Positions 34,868-45,720 of a DNA stretch of 64,000 nucleotides are shown here, piece by piece. The notes beneath the pieces were generated by a model, which saw nothing but the letters and a program-made list of their open reading frames with translations, did no database searches and had not been told where the DNA came from. The stretch covers positions 124,736,796 to 124,800,795 of the forward strand of contig CM053142.1 in the NCBI GenBank assembly GCA_028571685.1, in the 5' to 3' direction. The position numbers and the translations under genes were made by a program. How positions within the stretch are numbered: position 1 is the stretch's first letter; each line of letters begins with the position of its first letter. The stretch comes from Heterohyrax brucei (lineage: Eukaryota; Chordata; Mammalia; Hyracoidea; Procaviidae).

Positions 34868-35326
34868 TGTCATGGATTGAACTGTGTCCCCCCCCAAAAT
34901 GTATGTGTTGATTTGATTTGGCTATGAGTCCCAATTATGGTGACCTTCCTCCCATGTTTCGTGAATCCTGCCTCTGTGGGACTGATGATGGAGAACAGGC
35001 AACAGCTGTGTTAGGGAGGCAGGTCTCAAGCTACAAGCTTGTGGGTTACAAGGGAGAGAAGTGAGGCGAGGAAGTTGGGAACCTCATACCACCAAGAGAG
35101 AAGCACCAAGAGCAGAGCACGTCCTTTAGACGCAAGGTTGCTGTGCTGAGATGCTCTCACTAGATTTGGACTTATCCTACTGGACTGTGATGACTTCTCA
35201 CATTAAATGGACTTCTAACTTGTTAATGGATTTGCAGCTTACTGGACTGTGACAATAAAAGCTTCTCTTCATGAAAACTTTCACTTGTGGTATTTTCTGT
35301 TGGAGCAGTACCAGGTGACTAAGACA
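34868..35326 (+). repeat. 3' LTR of the MaLR-type element
   Basis: 459 bp, beginning 'tgtcatggattgaactg' and ending 'gtgactaagaca'. It carries a run of eight or nine C at ~34890 and 'aataaaag' near the end. It matches the 5' LTR throughout. Confidence 0.9.
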
Positions 35327-35331
35327 GGTAG

Positions 35332-35611
35332 TGAAGAAGAGAAAGCCAAAAAATAAGAGACAGGAAAATCAAGTCCAATTGTCAACAAGGAAGATAACAG
35401 GTTAGGAGACACTAGAAATCAATCTGGATTAAGAGACAAAGATTCTAAAGAGATCATTAAAGAAAAGGCTTGTAAGGGCTAGTAAAAGAGACAGCAGAGT
35501 CACTGGTCTACGTGCATCTTTTAACAGAGTAAGTCATGTCACTCTCGGTCTCCCTTCCGTGCTTCTGTCCGGGTGAAAGAAATACCACAGGTGTAGTTAT
35601 CCACTTGGATC
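35332..35611. other. Unassigned sequence
   Basis: Purine-rich and repeat-free by eye, with no gene. Confidence 0.3.
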
Positions 35612-35882
35612 ATCGTTGTTCTTTATCATTCCACAGTATTCTATTGTGTGAACATGCCATAGTTTATCCATTCATCTGCTGATAGTCACCCAGGTTGATT
35701 CCATCTTTTTGCTATTGCAGACAGTGCCGCAAAAAACATTGGTGTGCATGTATCTGTTCATGTGAAAGCCCTTATTTCTCTAGGGTATATTCCAAGCAGT
35801 GGGATTGCTGGATTGTACGGTATTTCTATTTCTAGCTTTTTATCAAAGCACCAAATTGATTTCCAAAATGGTTGTACAAATA
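35612..35882 (-). mobile_element. L1 ORF2 3'-end fragment, antisense
   Basis: The reverse strand reads 'VQPFWKSIWCF' and 'NPAIPLLGIYP', from the ORF2 C-terminal part. It is truncated at both ends and has no 3' UTR. Confidence 0.8.
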
Positions 35883-36364
35883 TAAACACGCAAATTAAAA
35901 ATAGTTGAAGTGTCAACAAAATTAGGGTGTCCTGCTGCATAAGGCACTTATTCAGCTCTATGACATGCCTGTTGGGAAAGTAAGACTGGGCTTTGAGGAT
36001 GATATCTTTACAAGGGAAGTGACCACCAGCTCCATGACACATGAGTTAGCTCACTTCTGAGTGGTGCCATATCTGAAAAGGAAAACTAAACCAGAAGAGG
36101 GCTAGGGAAAGACACTTGGACCTGAATGGTAAGTGACTCAAATGATATAGTTCAAAGCTATATTAAGAATATTTGACAGAAACTAAGGACATACATAATA
36201 AAGACATGTGTGGAGAGTTAAGATAGATGACTTTTAATATTTGAAGGACTGACAAGCGGAAAAGTAGGTGAAAATCTCTGGATGGTGGGAATATAATATT
36301 TTTCTTTTCCTATGCTGGTTTACTGTAAAAATTGCATACAAGTAACACATTCTTCTTATGTATT
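35883..36364. other. Unassigned sequence
   Basis: No gene and no recognised repeat. Confidence 0.3.
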
Positions 36365-36521
36365 AAAAAAATCATTGCCATTGATTGATCCTGACTCATA
36401 GCAACTCTGTAGGACAGAGCAGAATTGCCCCTTAGAGTTTCCAAGGAGCACTTGGTGGATCTGAGCTGCCAATCTTTTGGTTAGCAGCTATAACTCTTAA
36501 CCACTACACCATCAGGATTTC
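36365..36521 (-). mobile_element. AfroSINE, antisense, full length
   Basis: 'aaaatcattgccattgattg', 'gactcatagcaactctgtag', 'gagcacttggtggatctg', 'cttttggttagcagctat' and the head 'caccatcaggatttcc'. Confidence 0.9.
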
Positions 36522-37334
36522 CTCTTGTGTTATAATAATAGTTAATTGTACAAATGTTTCCTGAGGTAAAGAAGTACATCTAAACATACAGAATAATTCC
36601 TGAGGGAGGGGGCTGTCATAAAAAGAAGAGCTAGCCGGAAATACTTGGACTTAGCTGAGTGGTGACACTTGGGAATGTGGTTATGAAACGGTAAAGGGTA
36701 TTCATGGAGAATTGTTAAATAATAATGAAGAGATAAAGAGGAGAATGGGCAATAGACTCTTGGAGAAGTGGACTGAACAGGACTAGGGAAAAAATGACGA
36801 CACGTAAAGGCTAAACTACTGTGCAACAACCTCTGTTATGAGCTGTGGAGATTAGAGGGGGAAGAAAGCCAAGATTCCTAATCCTGGAAGAAACTGGCAC
36901 TAGTCACTGACTGGAGAGGTGGCCGTAAAGTCAGCAAAGTTTCAATCAAAGCCAAAGGAAGCATTTCCAAGGACTCCAAGAAGAAAAATATCCTTCAAGC
37001 ATTCATAATAGACACTTAATCCTGTGATCTGTCCAGTTGGAAAATGAAACAGAGGTGGGACGGGGAGTGCAGAAACCAGCAGTCCCAAGGTTGACGCCCA
37101 GGAGGAGACACCGGAGGTCACAGAGGAGCCAGAGGGCACCACTGTCTGATTCTTTAGGTATGTTAGGTACTGAGTCATGCCAACTGCCCCATGAGATGCT
37201 TCAGCTCTATGGACTTTCACCTCGATGTTCCTTCACATTCAGGTTCAGCTATCAATCTGAATTATCTAGGGCACACAGCAGAAGGCAGGACAGGAGGAAG
37301 ATGATCATTAATAAAATCAAGAGTATGATTATTT
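36522..37334. other. Unassigned sequence
   Basis: No supported gene. A minus-strand frame at 36942-37220 is open for 92 codons but has no splice sites or recognised family. Confidence 0.3.
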
Positions 37335-37700
37335 GTCTAAATTTTATTTTGTTGTTCTTAAGAATATACACAGAAAAACCCACACACCAATTCAAGAATG
37401 AACAATTTGATGACAGCAATTACTGTCTTTGAGTTGTACCACCACTCTCATCCTTCTTTTCCGAGTTGAGAAAGATGTGACAGCCTACTCCTGCAGAGAT
37501 TTGCAGCCTTTGAAACACGATGGGTTTGCTATGAGTTGAAATTGCCTTAGCAGCAGCAGGTTCTTTTTTTCTGGCTTTTCTGGGCTGTTCCTCTCTCATT
37601 AACCTAAACTCACTGCCCCTAAGGTTCCTCTCTAATCTTTTTAGTTGCTGTTGTCAATTTGATCCCACATAGGTAGTTCTGAAAAGAGCACAATAAGAGC
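37335..37700 (-). mobile_element. LINE-like repeat, antisense, with nested SINE
   Basis: 'gttcttaagaatatacacag', 'caccaattcaag', 'ctaaactcactgcccctaag' and 'gttgctgttgtcaatttgatc' recall an afrotherian L1 3' region. The family name is uncertain. A sense SINE at 37469-37575 splits it, bounded by 'ttttccgagttg' (37457-37468) and 'ttttctgggctg' (37576-37587). Confidence 0.6.
37469..37575 (+). mobile_element. AfroSINE fragment, sense, nested
   Basis: 'gcagagatttgcagcc', 'tatgagttgaaattgcc' and the tail 'agcagcagg'. A 12-bp TSD with three mismatches surrounds it. The tRNA head is missing. Confidence 0.7.
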
Positions 37701-38587
37701 TTGAATTTTTGATAGATAAACCACTTTCATTTTCTCTGTGAATGATACTGCCCAAAGCAGAAATTTAGGAGCTTTCTTGAGTATAGAGATGCCATTCCCA
37801 TTTTCAACAGAAGAAGAGAAGGGAGTATTTATATACTATGAGCAACTGCATTTGGCAGGGGCAGCCTTCAGGTGCATAAAAGGTATCTTAACCTCCAGAC
37901 AAACTAGTTACTTAGAGTTTAAATTCTCAAACCAAAAAACAAGTAAACCAGTTTCCATTAATGCATCTCATAAGAATGAAGGAAAAGAGAGGTAAATCAT
38001 CAAGGAAAACAAACAAACATAATTTAGTAAATTCACCAAATGTGTGTCATCACAGATACTCTATTTACAAATGTTTTGTGGGGGCAAGGTTCAAGTTGAA
38101 AGCTTGCTCTTATAATACTATTGTAGAGACACTTGCTACTGTCAGGAGAACCATCAATTAAATACTATGCTGCTATGTTTCAATTTCTATGAACTTGTTC
38201 AAATTTATCTTTCCAATGTTTAGTATCAGTCAGTATGTCAAACATTCCATTGAACAAGAGGCTCTTGCAACACAATCATCCTATTCTGATTGGCTGTGCT
38301 GATTCACTACCATATTTTAAAGGAGAACTGCAGATGGAGGCTTTCCACACATAACCCTTTACAGATCCAGCCTGGTGCAATTTAGAAATGAAGTTCAGAT
38401 GAAATTAAAGAGAGGATTAATAGACTCATTATAATTTGAAACATGAGTCTGCTGTTCAAAAGACTAAATTATAGTGCTTACAGCTAAGCACTTAAAACTA
38501 TCCGAGAATTCTGAAACAACATATTCCAATTATAATCATGTTCCTTCATCTACAGATGAGAAAGGGAACACTTCCTCATGTTTTATA
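37701..38587. other. Unassigned AT-rich sequence
   Basis: No gene. It contains a CCAAT box in reverse ('gattgg') near 38288, which alone is not evidence of a promoter. Confidence 0.3.
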
Positions 38588-38664
38588 GGCCAGTCCTACT
38601 GTGTCCTATTGGTTCACTATGAGTCAGGTTCAATTCGACGGCAACCGGTTTGAGTTTGGGTTCT
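38588..38664 (+). mobile_element. AfroSINE 3' end, sense
   Basis: 'tactgtgtcctattggttc', 'tatgagtcaggttcaattcg' and 'acggcaaccggtttgag'. Head and body are absent. Confidence 0.75.
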
Positions 38665-39194
38665 CACATTTGACTGGAATCACATAAAGCCATCTGTTTT
38701 TGTTGTGAGGCCCCTTCAGTGAGAAATCAACATCTTCGTTTGGTCTCCACATGAATAATTCTTGGAAGCTACAAAGTCTTTGAAGGCATCTATTTTTGCC
38801 TTGAGGTCCAGTGGCCTCAAAGTTCACATGAACTTCACAGATGAAAACTATCTGAGCGCGATTCATCTATGCCTATAGCGGTCTCTCCAAAGGGAGCAGT
38901 GGGGGAGGTTGTGGGGAGACAAGGGTTCTGGCATGTGTGGGCTTCTGTGTTTATACTGTGTATGTGTTTATTTGTAGTTAAAGATGACTGACAATGAACA
39001 TTCTTAAAGAACTCACCAGAAACTCAGCTTCTTGACAGAGTCAGTGCTTGTTTCACCTTAGCAGTGGGACATATGCTTTGCCAAGCTTCAAACATATCTT
39101 TCTGCCTACATGACTGCAATTATTTCATTCCTTACACTAGCTAAACTTTATGGAAACTCGTAAACTGTGTGTGAAGAAATGCACAGATGACCTA
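38665..39194. other. Unassigned sequence
   Basis: A minus-strand frame at 38630-38866 is open and protein-like in composition. It runs into the SINE and has no splice sites, so it is not called a gene. Confidence 0.3.
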
Positions 39195-39342
39195 AAAAAC
39201 ACAAAAAACAAACATGCTGCCATTGAATTGATTCCAACTCATAGTGACTCCATAGAGTTTCCAAGGAGTGCCTGGTGGATGTGAACTGCTGACCTTTCGA
39301 TTAGCAGCTGTAGCATTTAACCATTATGCCACCAGGGTTTCT
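39195..39342 (-). mobile_element. AfroSINE, antisense
   Basis: 'acatgctgccattgaattg', 'gtgcctggtggatgtg', 'tttcgattagcagctg' and the head 'atgccaccagggtttc', with a small internal deletion before the 'gagtttccaagg' block. Confidence 0.88.
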
Positions 39343-39819
39343 AAAGTGACCTTAGAGAGGCTTAATGACAGTCAGGACCTCTCTGGCAGCTCAGCTGATT
39401 TCTCCTCTCTGGTAAAGAGTGTAGTGGCTAGGCCACTTCCTAGAATGACTTAGAAAAAAGATCTTTCCTAAAAAGAATAATAAAACAAGCAAGTGGCCTA
39501 AGACTATTCAGTTAATCTCAGTTGCTCTCAGGTTGAAGGTTCTATTCTAACCTTACCCCACTCATGTTCTGCTATACAAATATTCTTCTGTACCTTACTC
39601 AGAACCACCTGCCCTCAAGTTATATATTATTTACCTTTAGTTTATGCACAGTGCAAAGAACAGTCATAATCTAACTTTCAAGATTAGAAACTATATAGAG
39701 GCTCTTTGACAGGAGCAAGAAACAACAGATAATATACAAAAAGGTCATAGAAAAACTAAATAAAGGGCTGTCTTAGGATATATGGCACTGGTATAACAGA
39801 AAAAATAAAAAATAAAAAA
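39343..39819. other. Unassigned sequence
   Basis: No gene. An A-rich tract lies at 39800-39822. Confidence 0.3.
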
Positions 39820-39962
39820 AAAGTGAGAGGATGCTAGAAGTATAGAGTGAAAAGGAGGAGTGTGCTATCACAGGGTGAGCAGAGCAGATGGAGCTGCGGA
39901 CAGGCAGGCATATGGAACTGGTTTGGGTTGTATACTTCCACTTAATCACAACTAAAAAAAAT
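39820..39962 (+). mobile_element. L1 3'-end fragment, sense
   Basis: 'aaaggaggagtgtgctatc', 'agagcagatggagctgc', 'cttccacttaatcacaac' and a short poly(A). It is the same 3' UTR type as 52540-52720 and 61190-61625. Confidence 0.75.
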
Positions 39963-40150
39963 AACAGTGGACAGCTTTAACAAACAAATTTATTCTCTTA
40001 CAGTTTAGGAGGCTAGAAGCCCAAATTCAGGTGCCAACGCTAGGGGAAACCTTTCTCTCTCTGTCCTTGTCATCTGTTTTTCCCCAATCTAGGAACTTCT
40101 TGGTTCAGGGACCCCAGGTCCAAAGGAGGAGTTCCACTGCTGACACGTGT
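39963..40150 (-). mobile_element. MaLR-type LTR fragment, antisense
   Basis: Reverse of the LTR 3' part: 'agctttaacaaacaaattta', 'ggctagaagcccaaattc', 'gttcagggaccccagg'. It directly follows an L1 poly(A) and precedes a sense SINE. Confidence 0.65.
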
Positions 40151-40152
40151 AA

Positions 40153-40319
40153 GGAAACAGCAGGGGCAAAGTGCTCAACTGCTGTGGTTGCTAACCAAAA
40201 GATGGGCAGTTCAAATTCACCAGGTACTCCTTGGAAACTCCGCGAGGCAATGCTACTCTGTCCCACAGTATCGCTATGAGTCGGAATTGACTTGACAGCA
40301 GAGGGTTTGGGTTTTTTTG
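40153..40319 (+). mobile_element. AfroSINE, sense
   Basis: Weak head, 'ggttgctaaccaaaag', 'caggtactccttggaaac', 'gctatgagtcggaattgac' and a T-rich 3' end 'gggtttgggttttttt'. It sits between oppositely oriented LTR pieces. Confidence 0.85.
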
Positions 40320-40325
40320 GGGGCC

Positions 40326-40397
40326 TGTGTAAGAAGGAACTTAAAGCCATCTACTTGTGGGGTTTCTGTCAGAGCAGTACGAGATGACTGAAACAAT
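40326..40397 (+). mobile_element. MaLR-type LTR 3' end, sense
   Basis: 'aaagccatctacttgtggg' to 'gatgactgaaaca', the conserved LTR terminus. It is inverted relative to the LTR piece at 39963. Confidence 0.7.
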
Positions 40398-41024
40398 GAC
40401 CTAGTCAAGTTGACACATATGAGATCTGACTTAAGCCTGTGAGTTTAATTGCTCTAAGTGCTACACACCTCACTCGTGAATAGCACTACTGTCACCTTCA
40501 AGGTACTCCCCTTGGGAAGTTATGCACTGACACCAGCACTTAGTCCTCCCTTCCAAGCAATTTTGGAACTCTTTTTGGATTGGCCACTGCACACAGGTGG
40601 CACGGTGGCCAAGTTTACAACCTTAATTGGATAGTGGTCTGTGAGGGAGCTTTTAGACAGTACACACATAATTGCCTTGGCACACCCTCCCTACTGATCT
40701 GATCTGATCCCCAATGACCTTTTTCTTTACCCTGAGTTAAAGAAAATATTGAAAGGAAGATATTTTGATGACATTCAGGACATCAAGGGTAACACAAAGA
40801 CAGCTCTGATGGCCATGACATTCCATTTTCCTGGTGTTTAAAGAATAATTGGGGAAAACAGTTTCACAGTGTTTAGAAATAAAGCAATTTGAAAGCAGTA
40901 TTTCAAAATTACTTCTTTGTGGGAAAAACGTATATATTCAAATATGAAAAGAAACTAAAAGGATATACCTCAAACTGTTAACAGTGATGGGGACAAAGGG
41001 GAGTAATACAGCAGGTCCACCACT
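40398..41024. other. Unassigned sequence
   Basis: No gene or named repeat. Confidence 0.3.
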
Positions 41025-42549
41025 AGGATGTGAGTTTGTCACACTGTGACGCCTGCACATCACTGGAAGCCACGCCACTAGTGTTTCAAACACCAGCAGG
41101 GCCATGATGGTCGACAGGTTTCAGCAAAGATTCCATGCTAAGAAGAAGGACTTGGCAACCTACTTCTACAAAAAGCAGCCACTGAACATCTTATGGATAG
41201 CACTGGAACATTATTTAACCCAGCATGGTAAGATGAGCCCGCCAGGTTGGAAGGTATGCAAAACATGACTGGGGAAAAACTGCCTCCTCAAAGGATAGTC
41301 AACCTTAATGACACAGATGGAGTCAAACTTTCAGGACCTTCATTTCCTGATGTGGCATAATTCAACATGAGAAGAAACAGCTGCTAACATCCATTAATAA
41401 TGTAAACATGCACTGTACAAAGTATGAACCAAAGAAAGCTGGAAGTTATAAAAAATGAAATCAGATGCTTGAAGATTGATATTCTAAGCATTAGTTTGTT
41501 GAAATGGACTGGTATTGGCGACCATGAATCAGACAATCATATTATATACTATACTGGGAACAACAAATTGAAGAGGAACAGTGTTGCATTCATCATCAGA
41601 AAACCATTTCAAGACTTGCCCTGAAATACAACACTGTTGGTGACAAGATAATATCCATACATCTGTAAAGAAAGCCAGTTAATATGACTATTATTCAAAC
41701 TTACATATCAACCGCCAATGCCACAGGATGAAGAAATAAAAGACTTTTGTCAACTTTTGCAGTCTGAAATTGATCAAACATTGCCATCAAGATGCATTGA
41801 TAACTATTGGTGATTGAATTGCAAAAGCTGGGAAAAAAGAAGGACGAGTGGTTGGAAACACAGCCTCAGTAACAGAAATGATGCTGGAGATCGCATGATA
41901 GAATTTTTCAAGACAGCAACTTATTCACTGGAAGCATCTTTTTTCAACAACATAAATGGCAAGTATACATGTGAAATACACAGGAATAAAACTAACTATA
42001 TCTATGGAAGGAGGTGATAGAGAAGCTCAGTATCAGTCAGAACAAGGCCAGGAGATGACTGTGGAAGTGACTTTCAACTGCACATATGCAAGTTCAAGTT
42101 AAAGCTGGAGAAAATTAGAACAAATCCATGAGAGCCAAAGGGCGACCTTGAGCAAATCCTACTTGCTCAGTCTTAAGAATAGTTATGATGCATTCAGAAC
42201 TAATGACTGAAGACCAGACAAGTTGTATAATGACATTAAGGACATCATACACAAAGAAAGCACAAGATCAATTAAAAGATACGGAAGAAAGAAAACACTA
42301 AAACAGATGTCAGAAGAGACTTTGAAACTTGCTCTTGAATGTAGAATAGATAAAGGGAATGGTCAAAAAGATGAAGTAAAAGAACCAATAGGAAACTTCA
42401 AAGGGCAGCAAGTGAGACAAAGTAAAATAGCATAATGTAATGTACGAAGACATGGGGTTAGAAAAACAAAGGGCAAGTTCGTGTTTCCTGGTTTTCAAGC
42501 TAAAAAATGGAAGCACAAATTTGACTCGAGTTACAACACTGAAGGATTC

Positions 42550-42712
42550 CAGGAGCCCTGCTTGTACAGTGGTTAAGAGCTACAGCTGTCAACTAAAAGG
42601 TCAGCAATTGGAATCTGCCAGCTGTTCCTTAGAAATCCCATGGGGCATTTCTACTCTGACCTATATAGTTGCTATGAATCAAAATCATTGACTCAAGAGC
42701 AACAGGTTATGG
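42550..42712 (+). mobile_element. AfroSINE, sense, inserted in the RTE
   Basis: 'aggagccctgcttgtacagt' (box A region), 'aaaaggtcagcaattgg', 'tatgaatcaaaatcattg' and an A-rich end. A possible diverged TSD is 'acactgaaggatt' (left) and 'acactggaagcat' (right, after 42725). RTE sequence continues on both sides. Confidence 0.85.
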
Positions 42713-43947
42713 AAAAAAATCAAATGACACTGGAAGCATCAAAAGAAGATGCAAGAAATGCAGAGTCACCATAGCAAAAAGAATTGGTGGGCATTTAACC
42801 ATTTCAGGAGGTAACACACGATCCAGAACCAACAGCACCGAAGGAAGAAGTCCAAGCTGCACTAAAGGCCCTGGCAAAAAATACAGCTATAGGAATTTGT
42901 GGAATACCAACTGAGACGTTTCAGCAAACGGATGCAACAACAGGAGCATCTATTTGTCTATACCAAGAAAACTGGAAGACCTGGCCAAAGAACAGAAGAT
43001 CCATTTACATGGCCAATTCAAATAAAGATGGTCTATCACAATGCAGAAATTAATACCATTAACATCATATGCGAGTGAAATAATACTGAAAACAATTCAT
43101 GAGTAGTGGCATCGGGACAGCCACAGGGAACTGCCAAAAACTCAATCTAGATCTCTAAGAGGAAATAGAATTAAGGATATCACTGCTGAAACATCAGACA
43201 GATCTTGGCTGACAGGCTCAAAGTGGAGAATATCAGAAAGACGTTTACCTGTGTTTTACTGACTCTACAAAAGAAGTCAGCCATGTGAATCACAACAAAC
43301 TACAGATAACCTTTTGAAGAATGGGAATTCCAGAACACTTAATTGTGCTCATGTGGAAATAGTACACGGACCAAGAGTCAGTCATCCAAACAGAACAAGG
43401 GGATACTGAGTTGTTGAAAATTGGGAAAGGTGTGTATCAGGGTTGTATTCTTTCATCACACACTTAAATAATGTGTACGTTGCACAAATAATGTGAGAAT
43501 CTGGAGTACATGAAGAAGAACGTGGCGTCAGGGTTGGAGGAAGACTCATTAATGCAACCTGATAAACACAGATGACACATCTTTGCTGAAAGCAAATGGG
43601 ACTGAAGCACTGACTGATGAAGATCAAAGGTTGCAGCCTTCAGTACGGATTACACCTCAACAGAAAGAAAGTAAAATTCCTCATAACTGGAGAAACAAAG
43701 AACATCATGATATACAGAGAAAAGACATGTCAAAGATTCATTTTACTTGGATCAACAATCAATACCTATGGGAGTAGCAGCCAAGGAATCAAAGGATGCA
43801 TTGCATTGAGCACACATGCTGAAAAAGACCTCTTTCACGAGTTAAAAAGCAAAGATGTCATCACTCTGAGGACTAAGGCGCACCTGACCAAAGCTGTGGT
43901 GTTTTCAATCACCTAATTATATGCATGTGAAAGCTGGACAACGAATA

Positions 43948-43985
43948 AGGAGAAGAAGAAGCAGAAGAAGAAAAGAAGAAGAACG
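43948..43985 (+). repeat. GAA/AAG purine expansion inside RTE ORF
   Basis: 'gagaagaagaagcagaag' followed by 'aagaaaagaagaagaacgg' encodes a Lys/Arg-rich run that other RTE proteins lack at this point, by memory. It is a microsatellite grown inside the dead ORF. Confidence 0.75.
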
Positions 43986-44363
43986 GATGCCTTTGAATTA
44001 CGGTGTTGGCAAAAAATACTGAATAGACCACAGACTGTTAGAAGAATGAACAAATCTGTCTTAGAAAAGTACAGCAAGAGTGCTCCACAGAAGTGAGGAT
44101 TCCTAGACTCTGTTTCATATGTTTTGGGCATGTTAGAAGGGATCACTCCCCGTAAAAAGACACCATGCTTAGTAAAGTAGAGGGTCATCAAAAAAGAAGA
44201 CCCTCAAAGAGATGGACTGACACAGTGGCTGTAACAATGGGCTCAAGGATAACAACAATTGTGAGAATGGTACAGGACCCGGCAGTGTTCTGCTGGGTTG
44301 TATCTAGGGCCGTGGTGGGTCAGAACGTACCTGATGGCACCTCACAACAACAAGATTGCAGGC

Positions 44364-45720
44364 AATTGTTTTGTGTGTGCTTATTTGTATTTTGTACAAA
44401 AAACAATTTTTAAAAATTTTGAGTTTATGTTATATACATTAAATATATATGTTTAAAGATACTCCGACCCAAAATATTTGAGTTTTAAGTGCTAATACTG
44501 ATCTACCCTTTGTAACAGGGTAAAAAAATCTCTCTATGCCACAAAATACAAAGTGAAGGTGACTATTTAGTGCTTCTCATTTCTCCCAGCCTTACAGGTC
44601 TTCCATTCCCCATAGCACACTCAATCCTTTTTAAAGACATTCCTTTACAAGGCCATTGTGTGAGTATTTAGGGAGTCCCTCTTGTGCATAATACACTCTG
44701 TGTGCCAGAGGCTGGGGGGAATGTCCTTCTCTCCATACACTTTCCTTAATGCTGGCCATGGGTACTGGTAAAGCCAAGAGTCGGAGGCTCAGACACAGAG
44801 ACTGGTCTCTGTAGACTTGTAATAAAAATGGACCTGGTGCCGGGCAGGTGATCTACTTTCTCCTGAGACCTAATACCTGGGGCCTGAATCCAGTGTTGTC
44901 ACAGAAGGCCTCTTGTCCTGTGCCAGCTCTTTTTTGGGTATCACTGCCCTGCTGTATGCTAATAACTCAGGAGTCACTATTTTAGAGATACAATCAAGCC
45001 ACAAGCCTGGTTTCAGATTAGCCTCACCTGCACGTGGCTTGCCTTAGGAGCCTCTCAGAGATGCTTCTGTCTCATACAGGGTGTCAGGTGGGTGTGCAGA
45101 AGCTCTGTGACCTGGCTCTGTGGCTGTGGCCACATCTGATTTGTGCCTGCCTGAGGTGGTGTAGTGCCGTGGAGCCTACAGAGGTGTCCACCTGAGCCAG
45201 ACAAGCAGCGAGTTTCTCAGTAGACAAGGCCTTTCCACCCCAGATCCTGACCCAGCTCATTCCTCTTATTACTGGCGACATTCCACCGTCAAACTGACTT
45301 TCCCCTGAGGACTTCTGGCAAGCATGTTTTTCTCACTTAAGGATGGGTTCTCTTTGTGGTCAGAAGAACATGCATGATGAAATGAGGTGAAGATGGGGAC
45401 AATACTAGTCAAAGATAAGGAAGAGCTCATTTACCAAGAGGAAGAAGGGCCTGCTTGGAATGCTGGACTAAAACTCCTCTGGGTTTGAAGGGTCCTGGAT
45501 GATTTAAATCCTTCCTCTCATTGAAGCAAAAGGAACTAATATTAGCTTATTAAAGCACTTGATGAGAAGCAGGAACTGGCTGCTAGGCACCTGAACACCT
45601 ACTAACTTCTCAAAAACTCAAAGAGGCCACATTACCCTCACTTTGCATATATGCAATTTGCCGTGAAACAGTTTCCAAACTGGGACTGATAAGGACATCG
45701 AATGGGCCCCCAGCCACCTC
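44364..45720. other. Unassigned sequence
   Basis: 1.36 kb without a gene or recognised repeat. It opens with an AT-rich stretch (44400-44460). The minus-strand frame at 45084-45281 has no support. Confidence 0.3.

Larger units (their letters stand above)
33507..35326 (+). mobile_element. Complete MaLR-type (ERVL-like) LTR element with TSD
   Basis: Two LTRs (33507-33952 and 34868-35326) flank a 915-bp internal region. The host 5-mer 'ggtag' is perfectly duplicated at 33502-33506 and 35327-35331, which is the TSD length of ERVL and MaLR elements. A primer-binding-site-like 'tttggtact' follows the 5' LTR and a purine-rich 'aaagggtggga' precedes the 3' LTR. No gag or pol gene is discernible, so it was non-autonomous. 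The LTRs differ at roughly 12-15% of sites by eye, so the insertion is old. Confidence 0.92.
41424..44340 (+). pseudogene. RTE endonuclease-reverse transcriptase ORF, broken
   Basis: RTEs encode one long protein that cuts the target and reverse-transcribes the RNA. The N-terminal endonuclease piece 'KIDILSISLLKWTGIGDHE' reads from 41424 and ends in a stop at 41624. Later pieces are in other frames: 'KIGKGVYQGCILS' near 43425, and the catalytic box near 43565-43576, where the expected Y-A-D-D reads N-T-D-D. The C-terminal 'CESWT' begins near 43925 and is followed by a GAA/AAG-expanded stretch, then 'RTDAFELRCWQ'. A SINE interrupts the gene at 42550. It cannot make a working enzyme. Confidence 0.85.
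41025..44363 (+). mobile_element. Nearly full-length RTE LINE, inactive
   Basis: A ~3.2 kb RTE-clade retrotransposon once the SINE at 42550 is subtracted. The 5' UTR (41025-~41420) is shared with the SINEs. Then comes an APE-type endonuclease region (~41420-42100), a reverse-transcriptase region (~42840-43600) and a C-terminal region with 'FELRCWQKIL' (~43995). The 3' end 'ggcacctcacaacaacaag' has the CAA repeat typical of the family. Stops and frameshifts occur throughout. In Afrotheria such elements are thought to mobilise tRNA SINEs through a shared 3' tail. Confidence 0.88.

Noticed and set aside
36942..37220. 92-codon minus-strand frame with hydrophobic content
   Set aside because: No acceptor or donor fits, no known family, and the frame could be chance at this length.
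38630..38866. Protein-like minus-strand frame
   Set aside because: It reads into the tail of an adjacent AfroSINE and lacks splice sites. It could be a retro-pseudogene but there is no match to cite.
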